The notes under the pieces are model-generated. The model was not told the DNA's origin and did not search any database. It was given only the letters and a program-made list of their open reading frames with translations. DNA of 64,000 nt from Rhodanobacteraceae bacterium (GTDB lineage Bacteria > Acidobacteriota > Terriglobia > Terriglobales > Acidobacteriaceae). A program made the translations under genes and the position numbers. The first letter of the stretch is position 1; each line of letters opens with the position of its first letter. Below, in pieces: positions 43,207 to 52,457 of the stretch. Location: contig JANXWZ010000238.1 of assembly GCA_025350865.1 (NCBI GenBank), positions 62,001-126,000 on the forward strand, written 5' to 3'.

Positions 43207-44187
43207 ATGTCGAACAACGTACTTTTGCCCCCGGATGGAATAGGGGACAAGACTGTCACTCCGCTGCACGCAACCGACTCCGTTCGTCTGAGCGGCGATC
43301 TTGGCGCGGCGGATCAGGGTGTGTTTTCGTCGCTTATGGACAGCATCCGGGACGTCTTTTTCCCGGTAAAACTGCCGCCGCTCGTGTTGGAATCGCAACC
43401 GATTCCAGTGATCGACCGGATGGCGGTGAAGCGCGACCCGGTATCGGCCATCATTTCCACCGTTATTAACGTGGCAATTGTCGCCTTCGTGCTGTGGTTC
43501 GCGGCTCAAAAGGCGGGGATCATCCCCAAGATGAAAACGACAGAGCTGGTGAATCTGGAGGTTCCTCCTCCACCCAAGGCTCCGCCGAAGCTGCAGACGA
43601 TGGGCGGCGGTGGCGGCCACCCGGACAAGGCTCCCGTTTCCAAGGGCAATCCGCCAAGGTTTGCGCCGGACCCGATCAATCCTCCGAAGGCTCCTCCGCT
43701 GGAGCAGCCGAAGATCAAGATCGAGCCCACGATTGACGTCGACCCGAACGTCAAGATGGCGAAGACGGATCTGCTCAACCTTGGCGTTCCTAACTCGCCG
43801 AACGTCGGAACTTCACTTGGCAACGGTCGCGGCACTGGCCTCGGCTCAGGCAATGGCAGCGGCATCGGGCCTGGCAGCGGTGGCAATATGGGCGGCGGTG
43901 TGCGGCGTATCGGAGGCGGTGTGTCACCGCCGCAGGTGCTATTCGCGCCAGAGCCGGAATTCTCGGAAGAGGCCCGCAAGGCAAAGGTCGCCGGCAACGT
44001 GCTCGTATATCTGCAGGTGGATACGAATGGTCGGCCGATCAACGTCAGAGTCCTGCGCGGCATCGGACTTGGTCTGGACCAGAAGGCAATGGAAGCCGTT
44101 CGCCAGTACAAGTTCAAGCCAGCGATGGAGAACGGTCATCCGGTTGTCGTCGAGATGAACGTGGAAGTGAACTTCCAGATTTTTTAA
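43207..44187 (+). CDS. tonB: TonB-family energy transducer
   Basis: The 326-residue protein has a cytoplasmic N-terminal part of about 75 residues and one membrane helix (AIISTVINVAIVAFVLWFAA). A Pro/Lys-rich periplasmic spacer follows (VPPPPKAPPKLQ, then a Gly/Ser/Asn-rich stretch near 195-235), then a C-terminal TonB domain (about 240-326) with FSEEARKAKVAGNVLVYLQV and MEAVRQYKFKPAMENG. It would couple the proton gradient to receptors such as the Oar-like protein at 8132. No exbB or exbD is adjacent. A long hairpin terminator follows. Confidence 0.9.
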   Translation: MSNNVLLPPDGIGDKTVTPLHATDSVRLSGDLGAADQGVFSSLMDSIRDVFFPVKLPPLVLESQPIPVIDRMAVKRDPVSAIISTVINVAIVAFVLWFAAQKAGIIPKMKTTELVNLEVPPPPKAPPKLQTMGGGGGHPDKAPVSKGNPPRFAPDPINPPKAPPLEQPKIKIEPTIDVDPNVKMAKTDLLNLGVPNSPNVGTSLGNGRGTGLGSGNGSGIGPGSGGNMGGGVRRIGGGVSPPQVLFAPEPEFSEEARKAKVAGNVLVYLQVDTNGRPINVRVLRGIGLGLDQKAMEAVRQYKFKPAMENGHPVVVEMNVEVNFQIF

Positions 44188-44208
44188 GCAAAGCGTAACG
44201 CGGATTAG

Positions 44209-44268
44209 ACGGATAAATGGGATAAGACGGATGATGCACTATCCGTCTTATCCCATTTATCCGTTTTT
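44209..44268 (+). terminator. 24-bp perfect hairpin terminator between tonB and the chemoreceptor gene
   Basis: The arms at 44209-44232 and 44241-44264 are perfect reverse complements over 24 bases (ACGGATAAATGGGATAAGAC...), with the loop GATGCACT and a TTTTT run. Outside it, AACGCGGA and TCCGCGT extend the symmetry. It can end transcription from the convergent genes on both sides. Confidence 0.85.
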
Positions 44269-44284
44269 GTCCGCGTAACGCCTC

Positions 44285-45955
44285 TTATGCTGCTCGACGT
44301 GGCGAATGTCCATGGTGGCCCTGGACCTGGAAGCGATCGACCTGACGTTCGAGTGTGACTGCGGTGCCGCGAAGGCTTTCGATGCCGGCAGCCGTGGTCG
44401 CCATCTCGGTGAGGTTCTCGTGGGACAGTGTATGGATCGAGTCGAGCGATGCACTGGATTGGTCTGCCGCAGCGGCCTGTTGCGATGCGGCGATGGCAAT
44501 CTGGGTGATCATGCGGTCCACTCGCTCTGCCATGCCGATGATCCGTTCAAGAGCCTCACCGGCCTGGGTGGTGGTGACGACGCCCTCGCGCACGGTGCCG
44601 GTTCCCGCCTCCATGCTTGCAATCGCGGTGCGCGTCCGATCCTGAATCTCCTGGATCATCGTTCCGATCTCGCCGGTAGCCTGTGCCGTCGATTCCGCAA
44701 GACGGCGCACCTCTCCCGCGACGACCGCGAAACCACGCCCCTGGTCACCAGCCCGAGCTGCTTCGATTGCCGCGTTCAGCGCCAGAAGATTTGTCTTGCG
44801 GGCGATCTCATCGATTACCGTCACGATCTGGGAGATGCGCTTCGAGTCTTCTCCCAGCAGACCGACCGTGGAACTGGTCTCGGTGACGGCTGACGCGATG
44901 GAGTGCATCGACCCCAACATCTGCTTGACGATCAGACCGCCTTCCCGGGCCGTTTGAGCTGCAGAGCGAGCCGTCTCCGCAGCCGATTGTGTGTGGCGCG
45001 AGACTTCGGCAATGGAGGCGGACATCTCCTGCATCGCGGTCGCCGCTTGCTGGGTTTGTTGCGATTGCTGGTCGATGCGGCGATGGATGTGGTCGGAAGC
45101 GGATCGCATGGAGTCTGCCGAGCCGGTCAGTGAGCCGGCCGTTTCGGCGACGGTCCCGATGATTCCGCCCAGAGCGGCCTGCATTCCGTTCATCGCCTGC
45201 GCGAGAGTGCCGATCTCGTCCCTGGAATCCAGGGTCAGGGCTTGCCCCGTCAGGTCGCCGGCTGCGATAGAATCGGCGCGTTTGGCAACTTGATCGACCG
45301 ACCGCGCGATCCGTCTGCCGAGGATGATGGAGACAGCCCCGCCGACGAACGCTCCGAAGAGGGTTGCCAGCCACAAGGTAAGAATGGTGAGTCTGTTCGC
45401 CTGATGAAGCTGCTCGAATTCACTGGCGGCAAGTCTGGTCTCAGAGTTGACCATCTCCTCAATGACAGCAATCTCGGAATCACTGAGCGAGAGGATGTCT
45501 TTTTGCAGCAGGTTGTACGCCAGCGCCGTATTCTCGGGCGTGTTCGACTCGCTCAGGATCAACACGCGCTCCTGTAATGCCTTCAATTGGCTGAGTCCTG
45601 CAGCGATGCGATCGATCCTATCTTTTTCCTGACTGAGATCGAGTTCACCCTCGGTGGCGACGATCTTGGCCATGGACCTATCGGCGGCAGCCACCTGGTC
45701 GGCTCGCTGCGCGCGGTAGGTCGACCCCGAACCGTCGTGCATCCCGAAGAGCATGTCCGATTCCAACGCGCGAATGCTCATCACCAGATGCGAGTGAACG
45801 TCGCGGACGTGGAGGATCAGCGGCATCCGATCCGAGACGATGCGGTTTGAAAGCGCAGTCGCATCCTGAATGCGGAGGTGCGCGGTAAATGCACTGAGAA
45901 ACATTGCGAGGATGAGTCCGCCGGTACTGATGCCAAGTTTTGATTCCAGTTTCAT
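44285..45955 (-). CDS. Methyl-accepting chemotaxis protein
   Basis: The 556-residue receptor has a membrane helix near 8-28, a four-helix-bundle periplasmic domain (about 30-190, 4HB_MCP type) and a second membrane helix near 195-215. A HAMP domain follows ([22 protein letters not shown]), then a long signalling coiled coil with the hairpin tip around [21 protein letters not shown]. The ligand is unknown. The ATG near 45955 has GAGGA 4-5 bases upstream. No che genes are nearby. A TonB-domain protein is encoded 45 bases upstream on the same strand. Confidence 0.92.
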   Translation of the reverse strand: MKLESKLGISTGGLILAMFLSAFTAHLRIQDATALSNRIVSDRMPLILHVRDVHSHLVMSIRALESDMLFGMHDGSGSTYRAQRADQVAAADRSMAKIVATEGELDLSQEKDRIDRIAAGLSQLKALQERVLILSESNTPENTALAYNLLQKDILSLSDSEIAVIEEMVNSETRLAASEFEQLHQANRLTILTLWLATLFGAFVGGAVSIILGRRIARSVDQVAKRADSIAAGDLTGQALTLDSRDEIGTLAQAMNGMQAALGGIIGTVAETAGSLTGSADSMRSASDHIHRRIDQQSQQTQQAATAMQEMSASIAEVSRHTQSAAETARSAAQTAREGGLIVKQMLGSMHSIASAVTETSSTVGLLGEDSKRISQIVTVIDEIARKTNLLALNAAIEAARAGDQGRGFAVVAGEVRRLAESTAQATGEIGTMIQEIQDRTRTAIASMEAGTGTVREGVVTTTQAGEALERIIGMAERVDRMITQIAIAASQQAAAADQSSASLDSIHTLSHENLTEMATTAAGIESLRGTAVTLERQVDRFQVQGHHGHSPRRAA

Positions 45956-46000
45956 AGGGTCCTCAAAGGCGTTGCGAGACAAGATGCGGGGGATCGCAGG

Positions 46001-46327
46001 TCAGTGGTATTCAAAGGTGACGCAAACTGTCTGCTCGGTCGGGGCAGAAGAAGCCGCGAACTTCCATTGCCTGACCGCGTCGGACGCCGCTTTGGTCAAC
46101 AGCGGATGTCCACTCTGGACCTTGGTTTCGCTGACCGTGCCGCCCGGCTCAATCGAGATGACCAGGATGACGCTGCCGCCAAGCCGCATCTGCCGAGCCA
46201 GCTCCGGATAGACCGGGGCCATGCGGCGAAGCACAGGGCGTCTTGGGTCAGCAGACCGAGCGGAGACGCAGAGACCAAGGAGTAACGTGATTGTGATTGC
46301 TGTTGTGCGCCGAAATCCCTGTCGCAT
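46001..46327 (-). CDS. Small exported protein consisting of a TonB C-terminal domain
   Basis: The 108-residue protein is a signal peptide (TTAITITLLLGLCVSARSA) followed by a TonB C-terminal domain: RRMAPVYPELARQMRLGGSV, IEPGGTVSETKVQSGHPLL, ASDAVRQWKF. It lacks the proline-rich spacer and the ExbB-interacting membrane anchor of a true TonB, so it is unlikely to transduce energy itself. It sits 45 bases upstream of the chemoreceptor gene on the same strand, which suggests co-expression. Confidence 0.82.
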   Translation of the reverse strand: MRQGFRRTTAITITLLLGLCVSARSADPRRPVLRRMAPVYPELARQMRLGGSVILVISIEPGGTVSETKVQSGHPLLTKAASDAVRQWKFAASSAPTEQTVCVTFEYH

Positions 46328-46455
46328 TGCGATCTGGTACCCCCGATGTCATCGGCGCAGGGGAGATAGTTCCCGTCAGCACGCCGTCGGGTAGCTTATC
46401 GGCGGTAGAGAGGATCAGCTTGAGAGAAGGGAGATTTGGGAGCTTATTGAAATAT

Positions 46456-46516
46456 TAAGGGCACGGCTTCAGCCGTGCCGTTAGTGCTGCATTCTGCAAT
46501 CCGGCTTTGGCCGCTG
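46456..46516 (-). repeat. Dispersed palindromic repeat, family 2, intergenic copy
   Basis: Read on the minus strand it gives CGGCCAAAGCCGGATT, a variable stretch, and GGCACGGCTGAAGCCGTGCCCTTA, matching the element at 18639-18698 in both halves. It lies between the CYTH gene and the small TonB-domain gene. The rest of this 231-base gap has no feature I can name. Confidence 0.8.
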
Positions 46517-46558
46517 GGTTACGTTTTCGCAATGCGGTCGAAGTTTTTCAACAAGCTC

Positions 46559-47161
46559 TTAGATTGCGGCGGCCAGGACGGGCTGTGCGATCTCGTCGAA
46601 GGTAAGGTTGTTGGCGGGGCTTTGGGTGCGGTCTCGCCAGGCGAGAAACAGCTTGCCGTAGCTGAGCGTGATGCAGGTGGTAGGGTCGATGCCGAGAAGC
46701 GTCAGCATGTGATCGATCCACTCGGTGGGGCCTTCGAGTTCCGCGAAGTTGCCAATGGGCGTCTCGTCGAGGACGAGATGGGCGCCGGGGACGGCAGGGT
46801 GCGTGTACTCGCTTCGGAACTTCTCGTAGCGGAAGGCGGGGCCGTATCCGAGGCGCGTAAAGACTTCGGCAAGGGCGGGGCCGTCGGAGACTTCGGACTC
46901 GGTCTCGATGCGGACCTTGTACATGCTTGCCGCGTCCTCGTTGTCGGGGTGGCGCTTATGGGTGACGATGTGGCGCCGTCCGTACTGGCGGACGCGCAGG
47001 ATCTCGCCGCGTGCCTTCAGATCACGTGCCGGAGTGTCGTAGAGGGTGTTCTGCTCGAAGGTTCGGGGGGTCTCAAGATGGAAGCCCGCCTGGTCTAGCT
47101 GCCGTTCGAAGATGGAAAGGGAGGCTACGGGAACCTTGACTTCGATCTCGGGGCTTTGCAT
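46559..47161 (-). CDS. CYTH-domain protein (CyaB/ThTPase-like)
   Basis: From an ATG at 47161 the protein is 200 residues and opens with the CYTH signature EIEVKV. It continues with NTLYDTPARDLKARGEILRVR, THKR, ETESEVSDG and ELEGPTEWIDHML, whose charged residues line a tunnel that binds triphosphates with divalent metal. Family activities include class IV adenylate cyclase, thiamine-triphosphatase and inorganic triphosphatase, and the sequence does not decide between them. An upstream extension to 47269 would overlap the sua5 start and lacks family similarity. Confidence 0.85.
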   Translation of the reverse strand: MQSPEIEVKVPVASLSIFERQLDQAGFHLETPRTFEQNTLYDTPARDLKARGEILRVRQYGRRHIVTHKRHPDNEDAASMYKVRIETESEVSDGPALAEVFTRLGYGPAFRYEKFRSEYTHPAVPGAHLVLDETPIGNFAELEGPTEWIDHMLTLLGIDPTTCITLSYGKLFLAWRDRTQSPANNLTFDEIAQPVLAAAI

Positions 47162-47216
47162 GAGCCAAAGTATACGGCGGTTCGGAGTGGCTTGGCTCTC
47201 AGCGTAGGATTGCTCT

Positions 47217-48302
47217 GTGGATCTGAAGACCAAAACTGAACGATTGAACGCAGGAAATCCCGCGGACATAGCGCGAGCGGCCCAGATCCTGCGGAATGGA
47301 AGAACTGTCGCATTCCCGACTGAAACGGTCTACGGGCTGGGGGCGAATGCGCTTTCGAATGAGGCCGTTGCGAAGATTTTCGTGGCCAAGCGGAGACCCA
47401 AGTGGGATCCGCTGATCGTGCATGTTTGCGATCGGCAGATGCTGGGACAGGTCGTTTCGGACAGGCTTTCCCCGGTTGCAGAAGCGCTATTACAAAAGTT
47501 CTGGCCGGGGCCGCTGACGTTGCTGCTTCCCAGGACGGACGCAGTTCCCGATGCGGTGACGGCGGAGCGTCCACTGGTCGGGGTGCGCATGCCGAACCAT
47601 CCGGTGGCGCTGGAATTGATCCGGCTCGCGGGGGTTCCAGTCGCGGCTCCAAGCGCGAATACCTTTGGGCATACCAGCCCGACAACAGCGGCTCATGTGC
47701 TGGCTGATTTGGACGGGCGGATCGATGCGGTGCTGGATGGTGGGGCGACTGAGGTTGGGGTGGAATCGACAGTGGCTGAGGTCGTTGAGGATGGGATCGT
47801 CATCTATCGAGCGGGTGGTGTCTCTGATGACGACCTGTGGGATTGTGCATGGACTCTCATGCGCAAGCAGGGAAGTCGCGGATTGATTCGGTTTTACGAG
47901 GGCGACAGGACGCAGGCGGTACCCGCGAGCTTACCGTCACCCGGGGTGGGGATTCGCCACTACGCACCACGAGCGCGGATGGTTCTGGTCAACGTACCTC
48001 GAACCGAGGAATTGTCTCGGTCAAAGATGACCATCGAAGCCGGTCTTGTCGATACGATCGAACGCGTGTTCGATGGCGTTGGAACGGTCGGCGTAATGCT
48101 TCCGGATGCATGGAACTCGTCGTGTGCGCAGCTCGTTTACCGGTGGGGACCGTGGTGGCGGCCAGATGTTCTTGCCCAAAAGCTCTACTCTGGGCTGCGT
48201 GATCTGGATGATCGCGGAGCTACCGTGATTATTTGCCCGGTGCCGGAGAAGGGTGGGATTGGGGATGCGATTCGGGATCGGCTGGCGAAGGCGGCGAAGT
48301 GA
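47217..48302 (+). CDS. sua5: L-threonylcarbamoyladenylate synthase, Sua5 type
   Basis: This enzyme makes threonylcarbamoyl-AMP for the t6A modification of ANN-decoding tRNAs. The 361-residue protein has the YrdC domain (about 15-205) with FPTETVYGLGANA, KRRPKWDPLIVHV, WPGPLTLLL, RMPNHP and APSANTFGHTSPT. After a linker it has the Sua5 C-terminal Rossmann-like domain, with SPGVGIRHYAPRA marking the junction. The start is a GTG at 47217 with AGGA 8 bases upstream. A family-1 repeat separates it from the convergent holB. Confidence 0.93.
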   Translation: MDLKTKTERLNAGNPADIARAAQILRNGRTVAFPTETVYGLGANALSNEAVAKIFVAKRRPKWDPLIVHVCDRQMLGQVVSDRLSPVAEALLQKFWPGPLTLLLPRTDAVPDAVTAERPLVGVRMPNHPVALELIRLAGVPVAAPSANTFGHTSPTTAAHVLADLDGRIDAVLDGGATEVGVESTVAEVVEDGIVIYRAGGVSDDDLWDCAWTLMRKQGSRGLIRFYEGDRTQAVPASLPSPGVGIRHYAPRARMVLVNVPRTEELSRSKMTIEAGLVDTIERVFDGVGTVGVMLPDAWNSSCAQLVYRWGPWWRPDVLAQKLYSGLRDLDDRGATVIICPVPEKGGIGDAIRDRLAKAAK

Positions 48303-48321
48303 TGGGCCGGTGGAAAGAGTA

Positions 48322-48389
48322 CGGTCGCGCCGTAGGCTCGATACCCCACCCTAATCGACGATGGAACTGTCGATGAGGATGGGGCACCC
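48322..48389 (+). repeat. Dispersed hairpin repeat, family 1, extended variant, second copy
   Basis: The left half GGTCGCGCCGTAGGCTCG, ATACCCC matches the copy at 5212. The second hairpin is ATCGAC-gatggaact-GTCGAT, with a different stem that still pairs, and it ends GGATGGGGCACCC. It lies between the convergent sua5 and holB genes. Confidence 0.85.
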
Positions 48390-48403
48390 GGTCTTGAGTT
48401 GGG

Positions 48404-49561
48404 TCAGGCTTTTTCGGCAAGTTGTTCAGCGAAGGCGTCGAGCGATAGGTTGCGCAGCAGGTTGCGGCGCATCCCGCTGGTGACCTGGTCCAGACCGCGG
48501 CTGGCCTTTTCAATCCATGCGAAGGAGACGCTGGCGGCAAGGCGTTCAAGCTCGGCGCGAATGTCGACGTTGCGGACAAGCTCCGGCGTCCCCGCCTGAA
48601 GCAGCAGCAGGTCTTCGAGCAGCAGGCCGACGGTGCGAAGAAGTGCGGTGGTCTTGATCTGGCCGTCAGCCCCGGCGCGGTAGGTTTCAGTCATCTTGAA
48701 GAGCGTCGTGTGATCTGGGTCGGAGATCGCCGAGCGCAGCAGGACCAGCGCGTCTGCCCGCGCAGCGACGTACTCTTCCAGGTTGAATCCCAGAGCCTTC
48801 CCGACTGCTCCCTGCGCCAGCTTCGCCACCAGCGTCCGATGCTTCGGCTGCCAGTCCTGCCGACGGTCGGCCAGCACCATTTCGAGTTCCTCCACCGGCA
48901 GTGCGCCGAGCCGGATGGTCGCGCATCTTGACCGGATCGTGGGCAACAGTTCGCCGGGATTCTCGGCACACAGGATGATGTGGACGTAGTCCGGCGGCTC
49001 TTCGAGAACTTTCAGCAGCGAGTTCGCCGCTTCCTTCATGAAGTTGGCCGCAGTAAGGATGAATATCTTGCGCAGGGCTTCCGAAGGCAGGTACTGCGAC
49101 GAATGGATAAGCGAGCGGACCTGCCCTAGTTTGATCAGAAGCTGTGGCGGGTCGGGTGGCACGATCAGAACATCCGGGTGCTGCTGGATCAGGACGCGAG
49201 TGTCTTTACGGTCAGCCTCGGTCTTCAATCCTTCACGGGCCTCGACGGCGGTTTCGACGAGTGCCTGCAGGTCGGCGCAGGCGGCAATGCGTGTGCAATT
49301 GTGGCAGACCCCGCAATAGGACGCGAGCGATTGCCCGGTCGACCAGAGTTCGCGGGGCTGGCGCTCGCACTCGACGGCCATGGCAAGCATCAGGGCCAGG
49401 GTGTACTTTCCTGCTCCCTGTGGTCCGGCGAGGATCAGTGAATGAGGAAGTCGCCCCGCAGCGATGGCCATGCGCAGCCCTTCGACCGCGTGGGAGTTGC
49501 CGAGAAAATCGTGGAAGGTTGCCGGGATTGCTGTTTGGGCTGTCAAAAGAAGTCTCGACAT
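48404..49561 (-). CDS. holB: DNA polymerase III subunit delta'
   Basis: Delta' is part of the clamp loader that places the beta clamp on DNA. The 385-residue protein has a Walker-A-like GPQGAGKYTLA near 45, a zinc module CGVCHNCTRIAAC, the sensor region AANSLLKVLEEPPDYVHIIL and PTIRSRCATI, typical of DnaX/HolB proteins. The ATG at 49561 is used; a longer frame to 49633 would run through the divergent TPM gene start. The two starts are 27 bases apart. Confidence 0.9.
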   Translation of the reverse strand: MSRLLLTAQTAIPATFHDFLGNSHAVEGLRMAIAAGRLPHSLILAGPQGAGKYTLALMLAMAVECERQPRELWSTGQSLASYCGVCHNCTRIAACADLQALVETAVEAREGLKTEADRKDTRVLIQQHPDVLIVPPDPPQLLIKLGQVRSLIHSSQYLPSEALRKIFILTAANFMKEAANSLLKVLEEPPDYVHIILCAENPGELLPTIRSRCATIRLGALPVEELEMVLADRRQDWQPKHRTLVAKLAQGAVGKALGFNLEEYVAARADALVLLRSAISDPDHTTLFKMTETYRAGADGQIKTTALLRTVGLLLEDLLLLQAGTPELVRNVDIRAELERLAASVSFAWIEKASRGLDQVTSGMRRNLLRNLSLDAFAEQLAEKA

Positions 49562-49588
49562 TATGATAACGGGGATTAGGATGGTGCC

Positions 49589-50428
49589 ATGAAACTCGTC
49601 CGCTGCCTGATCGCGCTGCTGCTTTTTACCCAACTGGGTTTTGCCCAGAAGGTAGCGACGTTTCCCAAGCCGACCGGGTATGTCGACGACTACGCAGGTG
49701 TACTTTCACCCGATGCTGAAGCCGATATCGACGAGATTTGCCACGAGGTGCACCAGAAGGCAAACGCGCAGATTTTTTTCGTAACCATCAAGTCGCTGGG
49801 CGGCGAAACGATTGAAACCTACTCCAACGGTTTATTCCACGCCTGGAAGATCGGTGACCAGAAGAGGGATCGCGGGGTTCTGGTGCTGTTAGCGATTAAC
49901 GATCATAAGCGCCGGGTCGAGGTTGGGTATGGGCTCGAAGGCATTCTGCCCGACGCGAAGGTCGGCGAGATGGGCCGCGATATCGTCCCAGCCTTGAAGG
50001 CTGAGGACTACGATCGCGCCGGAAAGCTGATCGTTCGCGAGATCGCCAATGTGATCGCCGAGGACTCCAGGGTTTCGCTTACCAGCACAACGGATACGCC
50101 CACCTCCGCAGGCGAGGCGCAGGCGCCAGTCATCGTCGCTCCGACAGCGCCGCCGAGAGGCCTGGCCAACGGCGGCACGCTGGCGCTGGCCGTTGTTTTT
50201 CTCTGCTTTTTCGGTATTTTTGGGTTGATTCTCTTCGCCATCATCCGGCGGGCGCGGAGCGGGTTTGCCGCTGGCCCAGGCTTTTACGATTCAGGCACTG
50301 GAACCAACCTTACGGGATTCAGCGGCGGCGACTCCGGAAGCGGTAGCAGCGACAGCGGGAGTCCCGATAGCTTCAGCGGGGGCGACGGCGGCGATTCAGG
50401 CGGCGGCGGAGCCAGCGGGGATTGGTAG
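49589..50428 (+). CDS. TPM-domain (YgcG-like) membrane-anchored protein
   Basis: The 279-residue protein has a signal peptide (IALLLFTQLGFAQ) and a TPM domain (about 30-155) with GYVDDYAGVLSPDAE, FVTIKSLGGETIE, RDRGVLVLLAINDHKRRVEVGYGLEG and DAKVGEMGRD. A membrane helix lies near 195-218, and a Gly/Ser/Asp-rich tail ends in GGGGASGDW as in YgcG proteins. TPM domains have been reported as phosphatases in plants and as photosystem or envelope factors; the bacterial role is unclear. Its last 33 bases overlap the convergent pnuC. Confidence 0.87.
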   Translation: MKLVRCLIALLLFTQLGFAQKVATFPKPTGYVDDYAGVLSPDAEADIDEICHEVHQKANAQIFFVTIKSLGGETIETYSNGLFHAWKIGDQKRDRGVLVLLAINDHKRRVEVGYGLEGILPDAKVGEMGRDIVPALKAEDYDRAGKLIVREIANVIAEDSRVSLTSTTDTPTSAGEAQAPVIVAPTAPPRGLANGGTLALAVVFLCFFGIFGLILFAIIRRARSGFAAGPGFYDSGTGTNLTGFSGGDSGSGSSDSGSPDSFSGGDGGDSGGGGASGDW

Positions 50429-51052
50429 CGTCCGCTGGGCCTGGAGCCTCTTCCGCCACGCAAGATACCCCAGAAACGAAAGCGTCATCATGAACGCGTA
50501 AAGACCCGCCGTGAGGTACAGGCCTTTCAGCGGATAGATGACGATCGAGATCATGTTCGCGCCAATCCACCACAACCAGTTTTCGATGCGACGCCAGGTA
50601 AGCATCAGCTGAGCGACGATGCTGGCGGCGGCGACTGTCGCGTCCCAGTAGGGAAATGCCGCGTGCAGCACGTGGCTCATAAAGTAGCCGAGAGACAGAG
50701 CACTGGCGGCGGTTCCAGCAAGATAGAGAGCGAGTTCGCGCAGGCTGGAGGTTTCGACGACGACCTCGCCATCGGGCTCCCGGTGACGCAGCCACGCCAC
50801 CCAGCCGACGATCTGCACAACAAAGAAATAAAACTGCGTCAACGTGTCGGAATACAGGTGTGCACGAAAAAAGACCAAGCCGAGCATCGACACCATGGCG
50901 ATGCCGACCGGGAAGTTCCAGATGCTGCGGCGCGTCAGCAGGATGATGTTGGCGACGCCAAGCAGGTCGGCGACGGCCTCTATGGGATCCGACAGAATCT
51001 CCGTATGGAGCGCGGCCAGGATCCGCTGCGGAATGCTCGGGTCGACCATCAT
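50396..51052 (-). CDS. pnuC: PnuC-like nicotinamide riboside transporter
   Basis: The 218-residue protein has about seven hydrophobic segments and the PnuC pattern: ADLLGVANIILLTRRSIWNFPVGIAM, FFVVQIVGWVAWLR, YWDATVAAASIVAQLMLTWRRIENWLWWIGAN and YPLKGLYLTAGLY. The WxxWxxxN region lines the transport pore. It imports nicotinamide riboside or a related vitamin by facilitated diffusion. The ATG at 51052 overlaps the P450 stop (ATGA). The C-terminal codons overlap the convergent TPM gene. No riboswitch is visible. Confidence 0.88.
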   Translation of the reverse strand: MMVDPSIPQRILAALHTEILSDPIEAVADLLGVANIILLTRRSIWNFPVGIAMVSMLGLVFFRAHLYSDTLTQFYFFVVQIVGWVAWLRHREPDGEVVVETSSLRELALYLAGTAASALSLGYFMSHVLHAAFPYWDATVAAASIVAQLMLTWRRIENWLWWIGANMISIVIYPLKGLYLTAGLYAFMMTLSFLGYLAWRKRLQAQRTLPIPAGSAAA

Positions 51053-52455
51053 GGACGCACCTCGGCGCTCATGCGGAGAGGGTCGCGTGGGCGCAGGGTG
51101 ATCTTGGCCTGCGGAACGGGTGGAGCCGGATCGGCATAGCGGAAGCGAAATCGCTGGGCCAGCGTCGCGATGGAGAAGACGCCCTCCATCCAGGCAAAGG
51201 CCTCGCCGATGCACTGGCGACCGCCGCCACCGAACGGGAAGTAAAGAAATTTGTGCCGCGCTGCTTTCGCCTCGGGGGTAAAGCGTTCCGGATCGAAGCG
51301 CAAGGGGTCCGGGTAGTACGCCTCCGTGCGGCTGATCATGTATTGGCTGAAGAAGAAGTGGGCTCCGGCAGGGATTTTATACGGTCCAAGCGTGACATCT
51401 CGCGTACTCATGCGACCCATCGCCCAGGCCGGAGGAAAGACGCGCATGGACTCGGCGAAGACCTGCTCGGTGTATCGGAGGGCAGGGTAGTCGGCGAGTG
51501 TCGGAAGGCGGCGATCTGGCCCGGTACCCAGCACGGCGTCCAGTTCAGCGTGCAGGCGGGATTCAACCTCCGGGTTTTGCGAGAGGAGGTACCAGGTCCA
51601 GGCGAGGCCGTTGGCCACGGTTTCGTACCCCGCCAGAAAGATAGTAAGCACCTCGTCACGAACCTGATTGTCGGTCATGGTCTCAATCTGGCCGGTCGGC
51701 TTGCCGGCCTCGTCGAGCACCTCAATATGCGACGAAAGCAGCATCGAGAGCAGGTCGCCGTTGTCGGCTTCGCCTCGGGCCATCGCCTCACGGTGCTCGC
51801 GGATCAGGCGGTCGACAACCGAATCGAGGCGGGCCTTGGCGCGGCGGAACTGCACGATCTTGGGTATGGGCCAGTGCAGGAACTTCTCGATGCGCGGAAA
51901 CGCGACGATGAAGTTGTACAGGCCCATGATGGCGTTGGTGTCGTCGTTGATGCTGCGGATCGAGTCGTCAACCTCTGCGTTGAACAGCGTGCGGGCGACG
52001 ATCTCAAGCGAGAGCTCCATCGACGCGGCAGCCATATCAAACGGCTGGCCGACAACGATGCGATCGGCAGCCGCAACCGCCGACTCGACAATCTGCGCCC
52101 CATAAGCAGCGATGCGCTGGCGATGGAAGGCCGGCGCGGCGATGCGACGCTGGCGCATGTGGAACGGCTCTTCGGAGGTGATCAGGCCATCGCCGAGCAG
52201 GATTTTCATGCGCCGCACCGTACGCTCTTTGACGAATGCGGAGGCTTGCGTCACGAGGATTTCGCGGATGTAGTCGGGGTCGTTGATGAAGACGATATTG
52301 GTCCCCATGAACTTGTAGCAGGAGATGTTGCCATACGTCTTGTGCAGATGCTCGAAGAGCAGGATGGGACTGCCAAGCTTGACCCACGGCTTCAAGGCGT
52401 AAAAGGGGAGCGAACGCGCCAGACCAGGCGGAAGGCGGAATTTTGCATCGGCCAC
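51049..52455 (-). CDS. Cytochrome P450
   Basis: The 468-residue haem monooxygenase has the I-helix oxygen-activation motif AGYETVANGL near 270, the K-helix ExxR as ESMRVFPP, PERF, and the haem loop FPFGGGGRQCIGEAFA with cysteine C415. Layout and the WTWYLL context are those of the CYP102/CYP4-like class of soluble bacterial P450s. The substrate is unknown and no ferredoxin or reductase is adjacent. The GTG start has AGGAG 7 bases upstream and lies 2 bases after the tmk stop; its own stop overlaps pnuC. Confidence 0.92.
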   Translation of the reverse strand: MADAKFRLPPGLARSLPFYALKPWVKLGSPILLFEHLHKTYGNISCYKFMGTNIVFINDPDYIREILVTQASAFVKERTVRRMKILLGDGLITSEEPFHMRQRRIAAPAFHRQRIAAYGAQIVESAVAAADRIVVGQPFDMAAASMELSLEIVARTLFNAEVDDSIRSINDDTNAIMGLYNFIVAFPRIEKFLHWPIPKIVQFRRAKARLDSVVDRLIREHREAMARGEADNGDLLSMLLSSHIEVLDEAGKPTGQIETMTDNQVRDEVLTIFLAGYETVANGLAWTWYLLSQNPEVESRLHAELDAVLGTGPDRRLPTLADYPALRYTEQVFAESMRVFPPAWAMGRMSTRDVTLGPYKIPAGAHFFFSQYMISRTEAYYPDPLRFDPERFTPEAKAARHKFLYFPFGGGGRQCIGEAFAWMEGVFSIATLAQRFRFRYADPAPPVPQAKITLRPRDPLRMSAEVRP

Positions 52456-52457
52456 GT

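Noticed and set aside
44209..44268. Perfect 24-bp palindrome as an attachment site or operator
   Set aside because: The T-run, the short loop and the place between convergent genes make a two-way terminator the simpler reading.
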